A stretch of 64,000 nt of DNA from Sphingomonas sp. PL-96 (GTDB taxonomy: Bacteria > Pseudomonadota > Alphaproteobacteria > Sphingomonadales > Sphingomonadaceae), in NCBI RefSeq assembly GCF_020707215.1, contig NZ_JAJFET010000002.1, positions 248,001-312,000 of the forward strand, given 5' to 3'. A program made the position numbers and the translations under genes. The notes below the pieces were generated by a model. That model was not told where the DNA came from and did not search any database. It saw only the letters and a list, made by a program, of their open reading frames with translations. Below are positions 35,420 through 44,939 of the stretch, in pieces; the stretch's first letter is position 1; every line of letters begins with the position of its first letter.

Positions 35420-35836
35420 TCAGCGGACGCGAGTCCAGGTCTGGGTCTTGCAGAGCGGCACGAACACGCAGCCGCGGACCTTGAGCTGGTTGGCGCCGAC
35501 CGGCGTCACCTTGGCGCTATAGGTCTTGCCGTCGTCGGCATTGTAGATCTTGCCGTCGACCCAGTCCTTGCCGTTCGCCGTGAAGCCGCTCAGGATCTGC
35601 ATGCCCTTGAGCGGGCGGTTGCGCAGCGCCGCGTTGCTGTTCTTCACGTCCTTCAGGTCCGGGTTGGTGCGCAGGTGGTCGGAACTGATCAGGCGGCCGC
35701 AGATCGACGGCCCGCAGCGGCTGATCTCCACGATTCCGTTCTTGGTCTCCGCCTTCCAGCGGCCGAGCGCGGCATCCTGCGGCTGGGGTGCGGCAGCGAC
35801 CGCCGCCGCCGCGAGCAACATCGTCAGCATCATCAT
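35420..35836 (-). CDS. DUF2147 family secreted protein
   Basis: This 138-residue protein has a signal peptide (MLTMLLAAAAVAAA) and the DUF2147 body: LGRWKAETKNGIVEISRCG, a Cys-rich CGPSICGRLI turn, then GMQILSGFTANGKDWVDGKIYNADDGKTY. The family is predicted to be periplasmic and lipocalin-like. Three ATGs in a row (35836, 35833, 35830) follow AAGGAGAGG; the second or third has the better spacing, so the true N-terminus may be one or two residues shorter. It precedes the OmpP1 gene in a likely two-gene operon. Confidence 0.9.
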   Translation of the reverse strand: MMMLTMLLAAAAVAAAPQPQDAALGRWKAETKNGIVEISRCGPSICGRLISSDHLRTNPDLKDVKNSNAALRNRPLKGMQILSGFTANGKDWVDGKIYNADDGKTYSAKVTPVGANQLKVRGCVFVPLCKTQTWTRVR

Positions 35837-36107
35837 CCTCTCCTTACCGCTTGCCTTTGTGGCAAGTCGACTTCCGCGATCTGCGCCGCCCCGAACTATA
35901 GGTGCCGGTGGCTGACGCATGCGGAAACTACCTGCACGCTACGGTACCCACTCGAAGTGTCAAGCATCGTCGCACACCGATGTGCAGAGCGAAGGTCGCA
36001 CATGCTGAAATGCCACAGCTCGAACCCCGCATAAGGGCGAAAACGTTAGGCAAAGGTTAGACCGGGATGCAGGTCTTGGCGGTATCTCGCGACGGGCGAG
36101 GGGCGGA

Positions 36108-36425
36108 TCAGTTGCCGGCGAGCTTCATCAGCACCAGGCCGCTCACGATCAGCAGTGCCGCCACGAGGCGCATCGGGGATGCCGCCTCTCCCAGCACCAG
36201 GATGCCGACCGCAAAGGCGCCGACCGCGCCGATGCCCGTCCACACCGTATAGGCGGTGCCGAGCGGCAGCGACTTCATGGACCAGGAGAGCAGGCCGAAG
36301 CTCACCAGCATGCCCGCGATGGTGACGATGCTCGGCCACAGGCGCGTGAAGCCGTGCGACTGTTTCATGGCGGAGGCCCAGACGACCTCAAACAGACCAG
36401 CGATGATGAGAACGATCCAAGCCAA
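36108..36425 (-). CDS. Gdx-type guanidinium exporter (SMR family, SugE)
   Basis: This 105-residue SMR transporter has four TM helices and the catalytic Glu13 in [16 protein letters not shown]. It matches Gdx/SugE closely: [25 protein letters not shown] and [21 protein letters not shown]. Gdx exports guanidinium by proton antiport. Translation begins at a TTG (36425, TTG GCT TGG), with GGAGG 5 bp upstream; no ATG gives this N-terminus. The leader contains a candidate guanidine-binding hairpin. Confidence 0.92.
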   Translation of the reverse strand: MAWIVLIIAGLFEVVWASAMKQSHGFTRLWPSIVTIAGMLVSFGLLSWSMKSLPLGTAYTVWTGIGAVGAFAVGILVLGEAASPMRLVAALLIVSGLVLMKLAGN

Positions 36426-36462
36426 GGCACCCTCCAGATGGTGAGGTGCCGGGCCGTCCCGG
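36426..36462 (-). promoter_or_regulatory. candidate guanidine-II-like switch upstream of gdx
   Basis: In mRNA sense, CCGGG-ACGG-CCCGG (36462-36449) is a 5-bp stem with an ACGR loop, the core GGG-ACGR-CCC of mini-ykkC hairpins. Its 3' arm overlaps GGCACCUC (36450-36443), which can instead pair with GAGGGUGCC (36434-36426) and bury the GGAGG Shine-Dalgarno. The two folds exclude each other, as in an ON switch. Only one ACGR hairpin is visible; known guanidine-II RNAs use two. Confidence 0.5.
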
Positions 36463-36566
36463 TCTTGAACACCCATGACGGGGCGGGAACGTGGTCTCCG
36501 CACGCGGGAGATAGCGGCGGGGGTGGGCGGGATCAATGGGCAGACGGTGATGGTGGGTGTGGCACT

Positions 36567-36716
36567 TCAGCCGGCGAGAACGCAGGTCAGGAGGCCGAGG
36601 ACAAGGAAGGGCGCGAACAGGGCGGCCGCGCCCGCCAGAAAACCCCATCTGCGGTAGGCTGCCTCTACCGCGCCTTCCCAGAATCCCTCGATCACGATTT
36701 CCGCAAACCAAGCCAC
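36567..36716 (-). CDS. 49-residue predicted membrane protein
   Basis: The reverse frame 36716-36567 reads [20 protein letters not shown] then [20 protein letters not shown] then GLLTCVLAG. An amphipathic start is followed by an Arg-Arg turn and one long hydrophobic helix. The start may be the GTG at 36716 or the GTG at 36695, which follows GCGGAA. Its charge pattern looks like a real inner-membrane peptide, but no family is recognised and the frame is short. Confidence 0.45.
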   Translation of the reverse strand: MAWFAEIVIEGFWEGAVEAAYRRWGFLAGAAALFAPFLVLGLLTCVLAG

Positions 36717-36782
36717 GCGAGGCTTTTGCCATGGGGGTGCGGCGTCCGCGAATTTGCAAGGACGGGTGCGGGCGTCCCGCGC

Positions 36783-36813
36783 AAAAGAAAGGGGCGGGAT
36801 TGCTCCCGCCCCT
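36783..36813 (-). terminator. intrinsic terminator of the etfA operon
   Basis: On the minus strand AGGGGCGGGA and TCCCGCCCCT form a perfect 10-bp stem over a 4-nt loop, followed by TTTCTTTTGC. It starts 6 bp after the etfA stop and should end the 7.9-kb beta-oxidation transcript. Confidence 0.85.
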
Positions 36814-36818
36814 GTGGC

Positions 36819-37754
36819 TTACAGCTTTTCGGTCAACTCGGGGACGATCTGGAAGAGGTCGCCGACCAGGCCGACGTCGGCAACCTGGAAGATGGGTGCG
36901 TCCTCGTCCTTGTTGATGGCGATGATGGTCTTGCTGTCCTTCATGCCGGCAAGGTGCTGGATGGCGCCGGAGATGCCGACCGCGACATACACGTCCGGGG
37001 CGACGATCTTGCCGGTCTGGCCGACCTGATAGTCGTTGGGGGCGAAGCCGGCGTCGACTGCCGCACGGCTGGCGCCGACCGCGGCACCGAGCTTGTCGGC
37101 GAGCGGCTCGATGAGGGCGTGGAACTGCTCCTCCGAGCCGAGCGCACGGCCGCCGGAGACGATCACCGCGGCGCTGGTGAGCTCGGGACGGGCGGACTCC
37201 TGGGTCTCGGCACCGACGAAGCGCGACTTGCCCTGGTCGCCCGGCGCGGTGAGCGCCTCGACCGAGGCGTTGCCGCCTTCGGTCGCGGCCTTTTCGAAGC
37301 CGGTCGCGCGGACGGTGATGACCTTCTTGGCATCGCTCGACTGCACGGTCGCGACGGCGTTTCCGGCATAGATCGGGCGGGTGAAGGTGTCGGCGCCCTC
37401 GACCGAGACGATGTCGCTCACCTGCATGACGTCGAGCAGCGCTGCGACGCGCGGGGCGACGTTCTTGCCGATCGAGGTGGCGTTGGCGAGGAGGGCGTCG
37501 TGCTCGGCCATCAGCGGCACCACCAGGGCTGCGACATTCTCGGCCAGCATGTTGGCGTATGCCGGATCGTTCGCCAGCAGCACCTTCGACACGCCGGCCA
37601 CTTTGGCGACGGCGTCGGCGGCCTGCACGGCGGCGTCGCCGTGTCCTGCGACCAGCGCGACCACGTCGCCGAGCTTGGCGGCAGCGGTAAGGGTGGCGAG
37701 CGTCGCGTCCTTCACGCGGCCGTCGAGTTGTTCGACCAGTACCAGCACGCTCAT
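36819..37754 (-). CDS. etfA: electron transfer flavoprotein subunit alpha
   Basis: EtfA with EtfB carries electrons from acyl-CoA dehydrogenases to the ETF-quinone oxidoreductase. The 311-residue protein has the C-terminal FAD-binding domain with [13 protein letters not shown], a [23 protein letters not shown] stretch and [17 protein letters not shown]. Overlaps etfB by 4 bp, the last gene of the operon. Confidence 0.97.
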   Translation of the reverse strand: MSVLVLVEQLDGRVKDATLATLTAAAKLGDVVALVAGHGDAAVQAADAVAKVAGVSKVLLANDPAYANMLAENVAALVVPLMAEHDALLANATSIGKNVAPRVAALLDVMQVSDIVSVEGADTFTRPIYAGNAVATVQSSDAKKVITVRATGFEKAATEGGNASVEALTAPGDQGKSRFVGAETQESARPELTSAAVIVSGGRALGSEEQFHALIEPLADKLGAAVGASRAAVDAGFAPNDYQVGQTGKIVAPDVYVAVGISGAIQHLAGMKDSKTIIAINKDEDAPIFQVADVGLVGDLFQIVPELTEKL

Positions 37755-38500
37755 GCGATCACTCCCAGGCTCTTGATCTTGTCGACCAGCGCGGTGACGT
37801 CGTCGACCTTGATGCCGGCGGCGCGCTTGGCGGGTTCCTCGACCTTGAGGATCGTGATCCGGGGGGTGAGGTCGACGCCGTAATCGGCGGGGGTCTTCTG
37901 CGCGAGCGGCTTGGACTTCGCCTTCATGATGTTGGGCAGCGAGGCATAGCGCGGCTCGTTCAGGCGCAGGTCGGTGGTGACGATTGCGGGCAGCGGCAGC
38001 GCCACCGTCTCCAGGCCGCCGTCGACCTCGCGGGTGACATGGGCGGTGTCGCCTTCGACCTCGACCTTGGACGCGAAGGTGCCCTGGCCCCAGCCGAGCA
38101 GGGCGGCGAGCATCTGGCCGGTCTGGTTGTTGTCGTCGTCGATCGCCTGCTTGCCCAGGATCACGAGCTGCGGCTGCTCTTCCTCGGCCACCTTGGCGAG
38201 GAGCTTGGCGACGCCGAGCGGCTCGGGACGCATGTCCGCGGTGATGAGGATCGCGCGGTCGGCGCCCATCGCGAGTGCGGTGCGCAGCGTGTCCTGCGCC
38301 TTGGGCTCGCCGATCGAGACCACCACCACCTCGGTGGCGACGCCCTTTTCCTTCAGGCGGATCGCCTCTTCGACCGCGATCTCGTCGAACGGGTTCATGC
38401 TCATCTTGACGTTGGCGAGGTCGACACCCGACCCGTCCGCCTTCACCCGCGGCTTCACATTATAGTCAAGCACCCGCTTGACCGGCACCAACAGCTTCAT
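37751..38500 (-). CDS. etfB: electron transfer flavoprotein subunit beta
   Basis: The 249-residue EtfB has the opening [20 protein letters not shown], the AMP-binding GADRAILI region and the ETF-beta signature around [29 protein letters not shown]. It pairs with EtfA. The ATG overlaps the nitronate monooxygenase stop by 4 bp. Confidence 0.97.
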   Translation of the reverse strand: MKLLVPVKRVLDYNVKPRVKADGSGVDLANVKMSMNPFDEIAVEEAIRLKEKGVATEVVVVSIGEPKAQDTLRTALAMGADRAILITADMRPEPLGVAKLLAKVAEEEQPQLVILGKQAIDDDNNQTGQMLAALLGWGQGTFASKVEVEGDTAHVTREVDGGLETVALPLPAIVTTDLRLNEPRYASLPNIMKAKSKPLAQKTPADYGVDLTPRITILKVEEPAKRAAGIKVDDVTALVDKIKSLGVIA

Positions 38501-39402
38501 GCTTCTCTCTCCCAAGCACGGGCATAGCCCGCGATCAGATCCGTGCAGATGTCTGCCGCCGGGCGGATGGCGTCGACGGCGCCCACGCCCTGTCCGGCAG
38601 ACCAGATGGTTTTCCACGCCCGCGCCTCTTCGGCGAGGTCGAGGGTCGGCGTCTCGCCCGGTTGCCAGCCATTGGCCTCCAGGCTGGGACGCAGGAAGTT
38701 CGCGCCGACGCCGGTGACGGCGGCGGTATGGACGACGTCGGCGGCAGAAGAACCGACCATCATCGCCTTTTGCTCCGCGCTGGCGAGGCTTTCTTCCGAG
38801 GCGATGAAGTGGCTGCCGAGATAGCCGAAGTCCGCGCCCAGCATCCGGGCAGCGGCGATGTGGCGTCCCTCCGACATCGCGCCGGCAAGCGCCAGCGGCC
38901 CATCGAAGAAGCGGCGGATCTCCGCGACCAGCGCAAAGGGGCTGAGGGTACCGGCGTGGCCGCCGGCGCCCGCCGCCACCGCGATCAGCCCGTCGACGCC
39001 CGCCGCGACCGCCTTTTGCGCGTGCCGGGTCGAGATCACGTCGTGGAAGACGAGCCCGCCATAGCCGTGCACCGCGTCGATCACCTCGGGCACCAGGCCG
39101 AGCGACGTGATCACCAGCGGCACGCGGTGGCGAACGATCGCCGCCAGGTCGTCCATCAGCCGTGTGTTGCTGCGATGGACGATCAGGTTGACGCCATAGG
39201 GCGCGCTGTCGGCGTCGAGGGCGGTCTCGATCTCCTCGAGCCAGTCGACGAAGCCTTCCGTGGTGCGCTGGTTGAGCGCGGGGAAGGTGCCGACTAGGCC
39301 CGCCCGGCAGCAGGCGGTGACCAGTGCCGGGCCGGAGATCAGGAACATCGGCGCGACGATCGCGGGGATCGCCAGCCGGTGTTCCCAGGCGGGGGGCATC
39401 AT
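38497..39402 (-). CDS. nitronate monooxygenase-family flavoprotein
   Basis: This 301-residue TIM-barrel FMN protein has [24 protein letters not shown] at the start, the NMO signature region [15 protein letters not shown] and the [17 protein letters not shown] segment. The family includes nitronate monooxygenases and enoyl-ACP reductase II-like enzymes. It sits between acyl-CoA dehydrogenase and ETF genes. That context might mean removal of a nitronate such as 3-nitropropionate, or an acyl-CoA reductase role, but neither is shown by the sequence. Confidence 0.88.
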   Translation of the reverse strand: MMPPAWEHRLAIPAIVAPMFLISGPALVTACCRAGLVGTFPALNQRTTEGFVDWLEEIETALDADSAPYGVNLIVHRSNTRLMDDLAAIVRHRVPLVITSLGLVPEVIDAVHGYGGLVFHDVISTRHAQKAVAAGVDGLIAVAAGAGGHAGTLSPFALVAEIRRFFDGPLALAGAMSEGRHIAAARMLGADFGYLGSHFIASEESLASAEQKAMMVGSSAADVVHTAAVTGVGANFLRPSLEANGWQPGETPTLDLAEEARAWKTIWSAGQGVGAVDAIRPAADICTDLIAGYARAWEREA

Positions 39403-39418
39403 CGCGTCAGCCCCGGCT

Positions 39419-41209
39419 TCAGAAGGCGTCCTCGGCGAGCGCCATCGTCGAACGCTTGCCGGACTTGATCGCCAGGAAGGCGGCGGTCGCCTGCGGCAGG
39501 ATGCGGTCGAAGAAGAAGCCGGCGGTGGCGATCTTCGCCTTGTAGAAGCCGGCTTCGTCGGTGCCCTCGGCAAGCCGCTGCTGGGCGATGCGTCCGCTTT
39601 TGAGGAAGCAATAGCCCATGCCGACCAGGCCCAGGAGGCGCAGATAGTCGGTGGCGGCGGCGCCGGCCTCCTCCGGATCCTTCATGCCGCGCTGCGCGAT
39701 CATGCCGGTGGCGAGCTGGAGCGCGCCGAACGCCTGGCGCAGGCCCTGTGCCATCGGCTTGATCGCCTCTTCGCCCTCGTGCGCGTCGAGGAAGTTCGAC
39801 ACCGGGTGGAAGAAGGCGCGCAGGTTGCGACCCATGCGGGCCGGCATCTTGCGGCCGACGAGGTCGAGCGCCTGGATGCCGTTGGTGCCTTCGTAGATCA
39901 TCGCGATGCGGGCATCGCGGACGTATTGCTCGACGCCATGTTCGCGGATGTAGCCGTGGCCGCCATAGGTCTGGACCGCGAGGTTCGCCGACTCATAGCC
40001 GAGGTCGGTGAACAGCGCCTTCACGACCGGCGTCATCAGGGCGATGAAGTCGGTGGCGCGGGCGCGCACTTCCGGATCGGCCGAGGCCTTTTCCGCATCG
40101 AGCGCACGGCTGACCCAGGCGCCCAGCGCACGGCAACCTTCCGTATAGACGCGTGCCGTCATCAGCATGCGGCGGACGTCCGGGTGGACGATGATCGGGT
40201 CGGCGGGGAGGTCGGGGCGCTTGGCACCGCCGAGCGCACGGCCCTGCAGGCGCTCCTTGGCGTAGGCGACGGCGCTTTGATAGGCGGCCTCGCCGACGCC
40301 CAGGCCCTGCACGCCGACCGACACGCGCTCGGTGTTCATCATCGTGAACATCGCGGCCATGCCCTTGTGCGGCTCACCGACGAGCCAGCCCACGGAATCG
40401 TCGAAGTTCATCTGGCAGGTGGCCGACGCCTTCATGCCCATCTTGTGCTCGATGCCGGCGACGGTGACGCCATTGGCATTGCCGAGCGTGCCGTCGGCGT
40501 TGGGCAGGAACTTGGGCACCAGGAAGAGGCTGATGCCCTTCACCCCCGGAGGCGCGTCCGGCATGCGGGCGAGCACCAGGTGGATGACGTTGTCGGTCAG
40601 GTCGTGGTCGCCGGCCGAGATGAAGATCTTGGAGCCGGTGACGCGGTAGCTGCCATCCTCCTGCGGCACCGCGCGGGTGCGCAAGAGGCCGAGGTCGGTG
40701 CCGCAATGCGACTCCGTCAGGCACATCGTGCCCGACCATTCGCCCGAGACCATCTTGGGCAGATAGGCCTGCTTCAGGTCGTCGGAGGCATGGCCCTCGA
40801 TCGCGGTGGTCGCGCCGTGGGTGAGGCCGGGATAGAGGCTGAACGACACGTTGGTCGCGCAGATCATTTCCTCGACCAGCTTGTTGATCGATTCCGGCAG
40901 GCCCTGGCCACCCCATTGCGGGTCAGAGGCAAGTGCTGCCCAGCCGGCTTCGCGGAACTGGTCATAGGCCGCCTTGAACCCGGCGGGGGTGCGGACGACG
41001 CCGTTCTCGATGCGGCAGCCCTCGATATCGCCAGGCGCGTTCAGCGGCAGCAGAATCTCCTGCGCCATGCGGGCGGCTTCCTCGAGCACCGCGTCGAGCA
41101 GGTCGGGCGTGAATTCGGCGTGAGCGGCGAGATCGCCGAACCCATCGTCGCCGTGCAGCTCGTGCAGCACGAAGCGCATGTCGCGCAGCGGGGCTTCGTA
41201 GACTTGCAT
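39419..41209 (-). CDS. acyl-CoA dehydrogenase (about 600-aa FadE-like class)
   Basis: The 596-residue protein oxidises acyl-CoA to trans-2-enoyl-CoA and passes electrons to ETF. It has the ACAD_N extension (MQVYEAPLRDMRFVLHEL), the middle-domain signature CLTESHCGTDLGLLRT and the C-terminal helical domain containing YGGHGYIREHGVEQYVRDARIAMIYEGTNGIQ, where the catalytic Glu lies. The ATG at 41209 follows AAAGGAGATCGAC. The 44-bp gap to the upstream gene holds a 10-bp GC stem at 41226-41246. Confidence 0.95.
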   Translation of the reverse strand: MQVYEAPLRDMRFVLHELHGDDGFGDLAAHAEFTPDLLDAVLEEAARMAQEILLPLNAPGDIEGCRIENGVVRTPAGFKAAYDQFREAGWAALASDPQWGGQGLPESINKLVEEMICATNVSFSLYPGLTHGATTAIEGHASDDLKQAYLPKMVSGEWSGTMCLTESHCGTDLGLLRTRAVPQEDGSYRVTGSKIFISAGDHDLTDNVIHLVLARMPDAPPGVKGISLFLVPKFLPNADGTLGNANGVTVAGIEHKMGMKASATCQMNFDDSVGWLVGEPHKGMAAMFTMMNTERVSVGVQGLGVGEAAYQSAVAYAKERLQGRALGGAKRPDLPADPIIVHPDVRRMLMTARVYTEGCRALGAWVSRALDAEKASADPEVRARATDFIALMTPVVKALFTDLGYESANLAVQTYGGHGYIREHGVEQYVRDARIAMIYEGTNGIQALDLVGRKMPARMGRNLRAFFHPVSNFLDAHEGEEAIKPMAQGLRQAFGALQLATGMIAQRGMKDPEEAGAAATDYLRLLGLVGMGYCFLKSGRIAQQRLAEGTDEAGFYKAKIATAGFFFDRILPQATAAFLAIKSGKRSTMALAEDAF

Positions 41210-41253
41210 GTCGATCTCCTTTCCGGCCGGGCGCCAGGCGCCCGGCGGCAAAA

Positions 41254-43575
41254 TCAGTTGCGCAGCGGCTTGCCGGTTTCGAGCATCTGCTCGATGCGGG
41301 CGACCGTGCGGCTATCGCGGACGCGGGTCATGAAGCCCTTGACCTCCAGCTTGAGGAGATCCGCTTCCTTGACCGTGTCGACCAGGTCGGCCTCACCGCC
41401 GGTCAGCACTTCTGCGAGGCTGTCCGACACCACCAGGTCATAGTCGGTGGCGATGCCGCGCTTGTGGAAGCTGTCCGCCGCCATGCGCAGCGCCAGACGG
41501 CCGCTGGCGCCAGGCAGCTTGAACTCCGGCGGGGCCGGCGGGGTATAGCCGTCGACCAGCGACAGTGCCTTGGCCTTGGCATCGGCGAGCAACCGGCTGC
41601 GATTCATGGTGATGCCGTCCTTGGCGCGCAGGAACATCAGTTCCTTGGCCTCTGCCGCCGACTTGGAGACGGTGGCGGTGCTGACCGTCTCGAACACCTT
41701 GGCCACTGCGGGCATCGGGCCTTTGGGGAGCTGGCCCGACTGCTGCCAGCGGTCGATCATCTCGCCATTGCCGCCCCACCCCGGGATCAGGCCGACGCCG
41801 GTCTCGACCAGGCCGATATAGGTCTCGGCATGGGCCTGGACCGCATCGGCGTGGAGGACGATCTCGCAGCCGCCGCCCAGCGCCATGCCCGCAGGTGCGG
41901 CGACGACGGGGAAGGGGGCGTATTTCAGCGCCTTCAGCGCCTGCTGGCCGGCCGCGACCAGCGTCTGCACCTCGCCATAGGCGGCGATGTTCAGCGCGAA
42001 GAGCGCGAGGCCCAGGTTGGCGCCGGCCGAGAAATGGCTGCCGTCGTTGTAGATCACCAGCGCCTTGAAGCGATCCTTGACGATCGGGATCGCCTGCTGG
42101 ATCAGCTTCATGACCTCGCCGTCGAGCGCGTTCATCTTGCCGGTGAACTCGATGCAGGCGACGCCGTCACCCACGTCCCACAGCGCCGCCGAACCGGTCT
42201 TGGCGAGCGGTTCGCCGGCGCGCTTGACGTCCTCGAGCATCAGCACGCCTTCGGGGCGGACGATGTCGTGATAGGCGCCGTCGAGGCCGAAATACTGGCG
42301 CTTGCCGCCTTCGATCCGATAGAAGCTGCCGCTTCCGACCTGCTCCAGCAGTGCCGGGACCGGACGGCCTTCCGCCTTCAGCCGCTCGACCAGCTTGGCA
42401 GCACCAATGCGGTCGACCAGCTCGAACGGGCCTAACTTCCAGTTGTAGCCGAGCTTCATCGCGTCATCGATCGCGACGATGTCGTCGGCCGCTTCCGGCA
42501 CCAGCATGGCCGCGTAGCTCAGCACATGGCTGAGCACGGTCCACGCATAGTCGCCGACCTTGCCCTTGGCGGCCAGCAGCTTGCCCAGGTCCCGGTCGGC
42601 GCCTGAAGGCAGCGACGCGGGCTTGCGGCTGTCGTGATATTCGCCGGTCTTGAGGTCGATCGACTGCTTGACCTTGCCGCCGTTCGAACGGTCGAGGCGG
42701 TAGAAGCCGCCCTTGCCCTTGCGGCCGGTATAGCCTTCCGCGATCATGCGATCGACGAGGGGCAGCGGGCGCACGGTGTCGAAATAGGGATCGCCCTGCG
42801 GCAGCGTGGACGTCAGGCTCTTGGACAGGAGCGGCATCAGGTCGACGCCGACGAGATCGATCAGGCCGAAGATGCCGGTCTTGGGCACGCCCATCGGCTT
42901 GCCGCCGATCTGGTCGGCTTCCTCGACGGTGAGCCCCAGGTCCATCGCCGCATTGATCGCGACCGCCAGCCAATAGGTGCCGACGCGATTGGCGATGAAG
43001 CCCGGCGTGTCGTGCGCGGGGACCACGGTCTTGCCCAGACTCCGGTCGGCGAAGTCCGACACGCGCGCCACCAATTCGGGGTCGCTGTCGGGGCCGGCCA
43101 CGACCTCGATCAGCCGCATGTAGCGCGGCGGATTGAAGAAGTGGGTGATGAGGAAGTCGCGGCGGAACTGATCCGAGCGCCCCTCGACCAGCTGGCCGAG
43201 CGGCATCGTGGAGGTGTTCGACGACACAGCCGTGCCTGGGCGCTTCACCGCCTCGATTCTGGCGTACAACGCCTGCTTCAGGTCGATCCGCTCGACGATC
43301 GCCTCGATCACCCAGTCGCACTCGGCGATGCGGTCGAGATGGTCGTCGATGTTGCCGGTCTCGACCAGCTTGGCTGCACGCTTCGACATGAAGGGGGCGG
43401 GGTCGGTCTTGAGCAGCTTGGCCACCGCGCCCTCGGCGACCGCATTGCGGTTCGCCTCGTCGCGAACGATGTCGAGCAGCAGCACCGGCACGCCGGCGTT
43501 GGCGACCTGGGCGGCGATGCCGGCACCCATGGTGCCGGCGCCGATCACGCAGACCTTACGGATGGCCTCGCTCAT
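41254..43575 (-). CDS. 3-hydroxyacyl-CoA dehydrogenase/enoyl-CoA hydratase fusion
   Basis: The 773-residue protein performs two beta-oxidation steps. The order is dehydrogenase first (NAD-binding GAGTMGAGIAAQVANAG at residues 13-29 and the HAD C-terminal domain) and hydratase second (ALGGGCEIVLHADAVQAHAETY near residue 570), the reverse of E. coli FadB. This order is common in Alphaproteobacteria and Burkholderiales. The start at 43575 (MSEAIRKVCVIG) sits at the thiolase stop, overlapping by 4 bp. Confidence 0.95.
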   Translation of the reverse strand: MSEAIRKVCVIGAGTMGAGIAAQVANAGVPVLLLDIVRDEANRNAVAEGAVAKLLKTDPAPFMSKRAAKLVETGNIDDHLDRIAECDWVIEAIVERIDLKQALYARIEAVKRPGTAVSSNTSTMPLGQLVEGRSDQFRRDFLITHFFNPPRYMRLIEVVAGPDSDPELVARVSDFADRSLGKTVVPAHDTPGFIANRVGTYWLAVAINAAMDLGLTVEEADQIGGKPMGVPKTGIFGLIDLVGVDLMPLLSKSLTSTLPQGDPYFDTVRPLPLVDRMIAEGYTGRKGKGGFYRLDRSNGGKVKQSIDLKTGEYHDSRKPASLPSGADRDLGKLLAAKGKVGDYAWTVLSHVLSYAAMLVPEAADDIVAIDDAMKLGYNWKLGPFELVDRIGAAKLVERLKAEGRPVPALLEQVGSGSFYRIEGGKRQYFGLDGAYHDIVRPEGVLMLEDVKRAGEPLAKTGSAALWDVGDGVACIEFTGKMNALDGEVMKLIQQAIPIVKDRFKALVIYNDGSHFSAGANLGLALFALNIAAYGEVQTLVAAGQQALKALKYAPFPVVAAPAGMALGGGCEIVLHADAVQAHAETYIGLVETGVGLIPGWGGNGEMIDRWQQSGQLPKGPMPAVAKVFETVSTATVSKSAAEAKELMFLRAKDGITMNRSRLLADAKAKALSLVDGYTPPAPPEFKLPGASGRLALRMAADSFHKRGIATDYDLVVSDSLAEVLTGGEADLVDTVKEADLLKLEVKGFMTRVRDSRTVARIEQMLETGKPLRN

Positions 43576-44711
43576 TCGGCTGCCTCCAGCAGGGTGGCGA
43601 TGCCCTGGCCGCCGCCGATGCACTGGGTGGCGAGCGCGTACTTGCCGCCCTCGCGCTTCAGGAGCGACGCCGCCTTGCCGACGATGCGCGCGCCGGTGGC
43701 GCCGAGCGGGTGGCCGATCGCGATCGCGCCGCCGTCGATGTTCACCTTGGCCGTGTCGAGGCCGAGGTCGTGGATGCAGGCGAGCGCCTGGCTGGCGAAG
43801 GCTTCGTTGATCTCGATGACGTCGAGCGCACCGGCGTCGACGTTGCCGCGCTCCAGCGCCTTGCGCGAGGCACCGATCGGGCCAAGCCCCATGACCTCGG
43901 GCTCGAGGCCGGAGATGCCGACCGTTTTCAGCCGGGCGAGGATCGGCAGGCCGTGGGCGCGCGCATAGTCCTCGCTGGTGACGAGCACCGCTGCCGCACC
44001 GTCGGTGAGCGGCGAGGAGGTGCCGGCGGTGACCGAGCCTTCCTTGTCGAATGCGGGCTTCAGGCCCGCCAGGCCCTCTGCGGTCGTGTCCGGACGGACG
44101 GTGCCGTCTTCGCTCACGACGCCGTTCTTGGTCTGGATCGGCACGATCTCGTCATTGAGGCGACCGCCGGCCTGCGCTGCGGCAGCCTTCTTCTGGCTGT
44201 CGACCGCAAAGGCTTCCTGGTTCTCGCGGGTGATCTGGTATTTGGTGGCGACGCGCTCCGCGGTCTCGCCCATGCCCATGTAGGCGCCCGGCATCTTCTC
44301 GGCCAGCGCAGGGTTGGGGAGGGGGTTGTAGCCCATCATCGGCACCCGGCTCATCGACTCGACCCCGGCGCAGATGAAGACCTCGCCCGCACCGATCTGG
44401 ATCTGGCCCATGGCGATGTGGATCGAGCTCATCGACGAGCCGCAGAAGCGGTTCACGGTCATGCCGCCGACCGACAGCGGCAGGTCGCCGAGCAGGCCGA
44501 CCAGGCGCGCGACGTTCATGCCCTGCTCGCCTTCCGGAAAGGCGCAGCCGACGATCAGGTCCTCGATATCCTTGGGGTCGACGCCCGTGCGGTCGATCAG
44601 GCCGCGAATCACCTGGGCGGCCAGGTCGTCCGGGCGAACCCGGGCCAGCGCGCCCTTGTGCGCGGGATGAAAGGGGGAACGGGCATAGCCCGCGATCACG
44701 ACGCTCTTCAT
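43572..44711 (-). CDS. acetyl-CoA acyltransferase (thiolase)
   Basis: The 379-residue thiolase cleaves 3-ketoacyl-CoA to acetyl-CoA. It contains the catalytic Cys in NRFCGSSMSSIH, the GHPLGATGARI His motif and the C-terminal catalytic Cys in LATQCIGGGQGIA. The ATG at 44711 follows GGAGAGGA; an upstream ATG at 44738 is also open. It is the first gene of the operon ending at etfA. Confidence 0.95.
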   Translation of the reverse strand: MKSVVIAGYARSPFHPAHKGALARVRPDDLAAQVIRGLIDRTGVDPKDIEDLIVGCAFPEGEQGMNVARLVGLLGDLPLSVGGMTVNRFCGSSMSSIHIAMGQIQIGAGEVFICAGVESMSRVPMMGYNPLPNPALAEKMPGAYMGMGETAERVATKYQITRENQEAFAVDSQKKAAAAQAGGRLNDEIVPIQTKNGVVSEDGTVRPDTTAEGLAGLKPAFDKEGSVTAGTSSPLTDGAAAVLVTSEDYARAHGLPILARLKTVGISGLEPEVMGLGPIGASRKALERGNVDAGALDVIEINEAFASQALACIHDLGLDTAKVNIDGGAIAIGHPLGATGARIVGKAASLLKREGGKYALATQCIGGGQGIATLLEAAE

Positions 44712-44939
44712 CTCAATCCTCTCCGAGGCTTTGGGCATCCTAACGGCACCTTTCGTTCCTAATGGTGCGAGATTTCCCTATACGTCAACCGATTTCTGTT
44801 TAAGGTAGGAACAGGCGCCGACATGTCGAGAGCCCGCGTGAAAGCGAGTCCGACGGAACGAGAGCAGGCGGCGCCGGAGAGGAGGCAAAGGCCGCATGTG
44901 CAGTTTGACGCAGCCCCATTGGATGCTGGAGCACGCCCG
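44712..44939. promoter_or_regulatory. divergent promoter region between thiolase and acyl-CoA ligase
   Basis: On the minus strand TTGACG (44788-44783) is a good -35 box. About 21 bp later a TAGGAA-like segment lies inside GCACC-13-GGTGC (44746-44768), an inverted repeat. The long spacer fits promoters activated by MerR-type regulators, and such a gene lies in the divergent operon. No binding site for a named regulator is recognised. Confidence 0.4.

Noticed and set aside
36463..36560. Second ACGR hairpin of a complete guanidine-II riboswitch
   Set aside because: Scanning the leader showed no further ACGG or ACGA flanked by pairing bases; the TCTCC/GGAGA hairpin there has a different loop.
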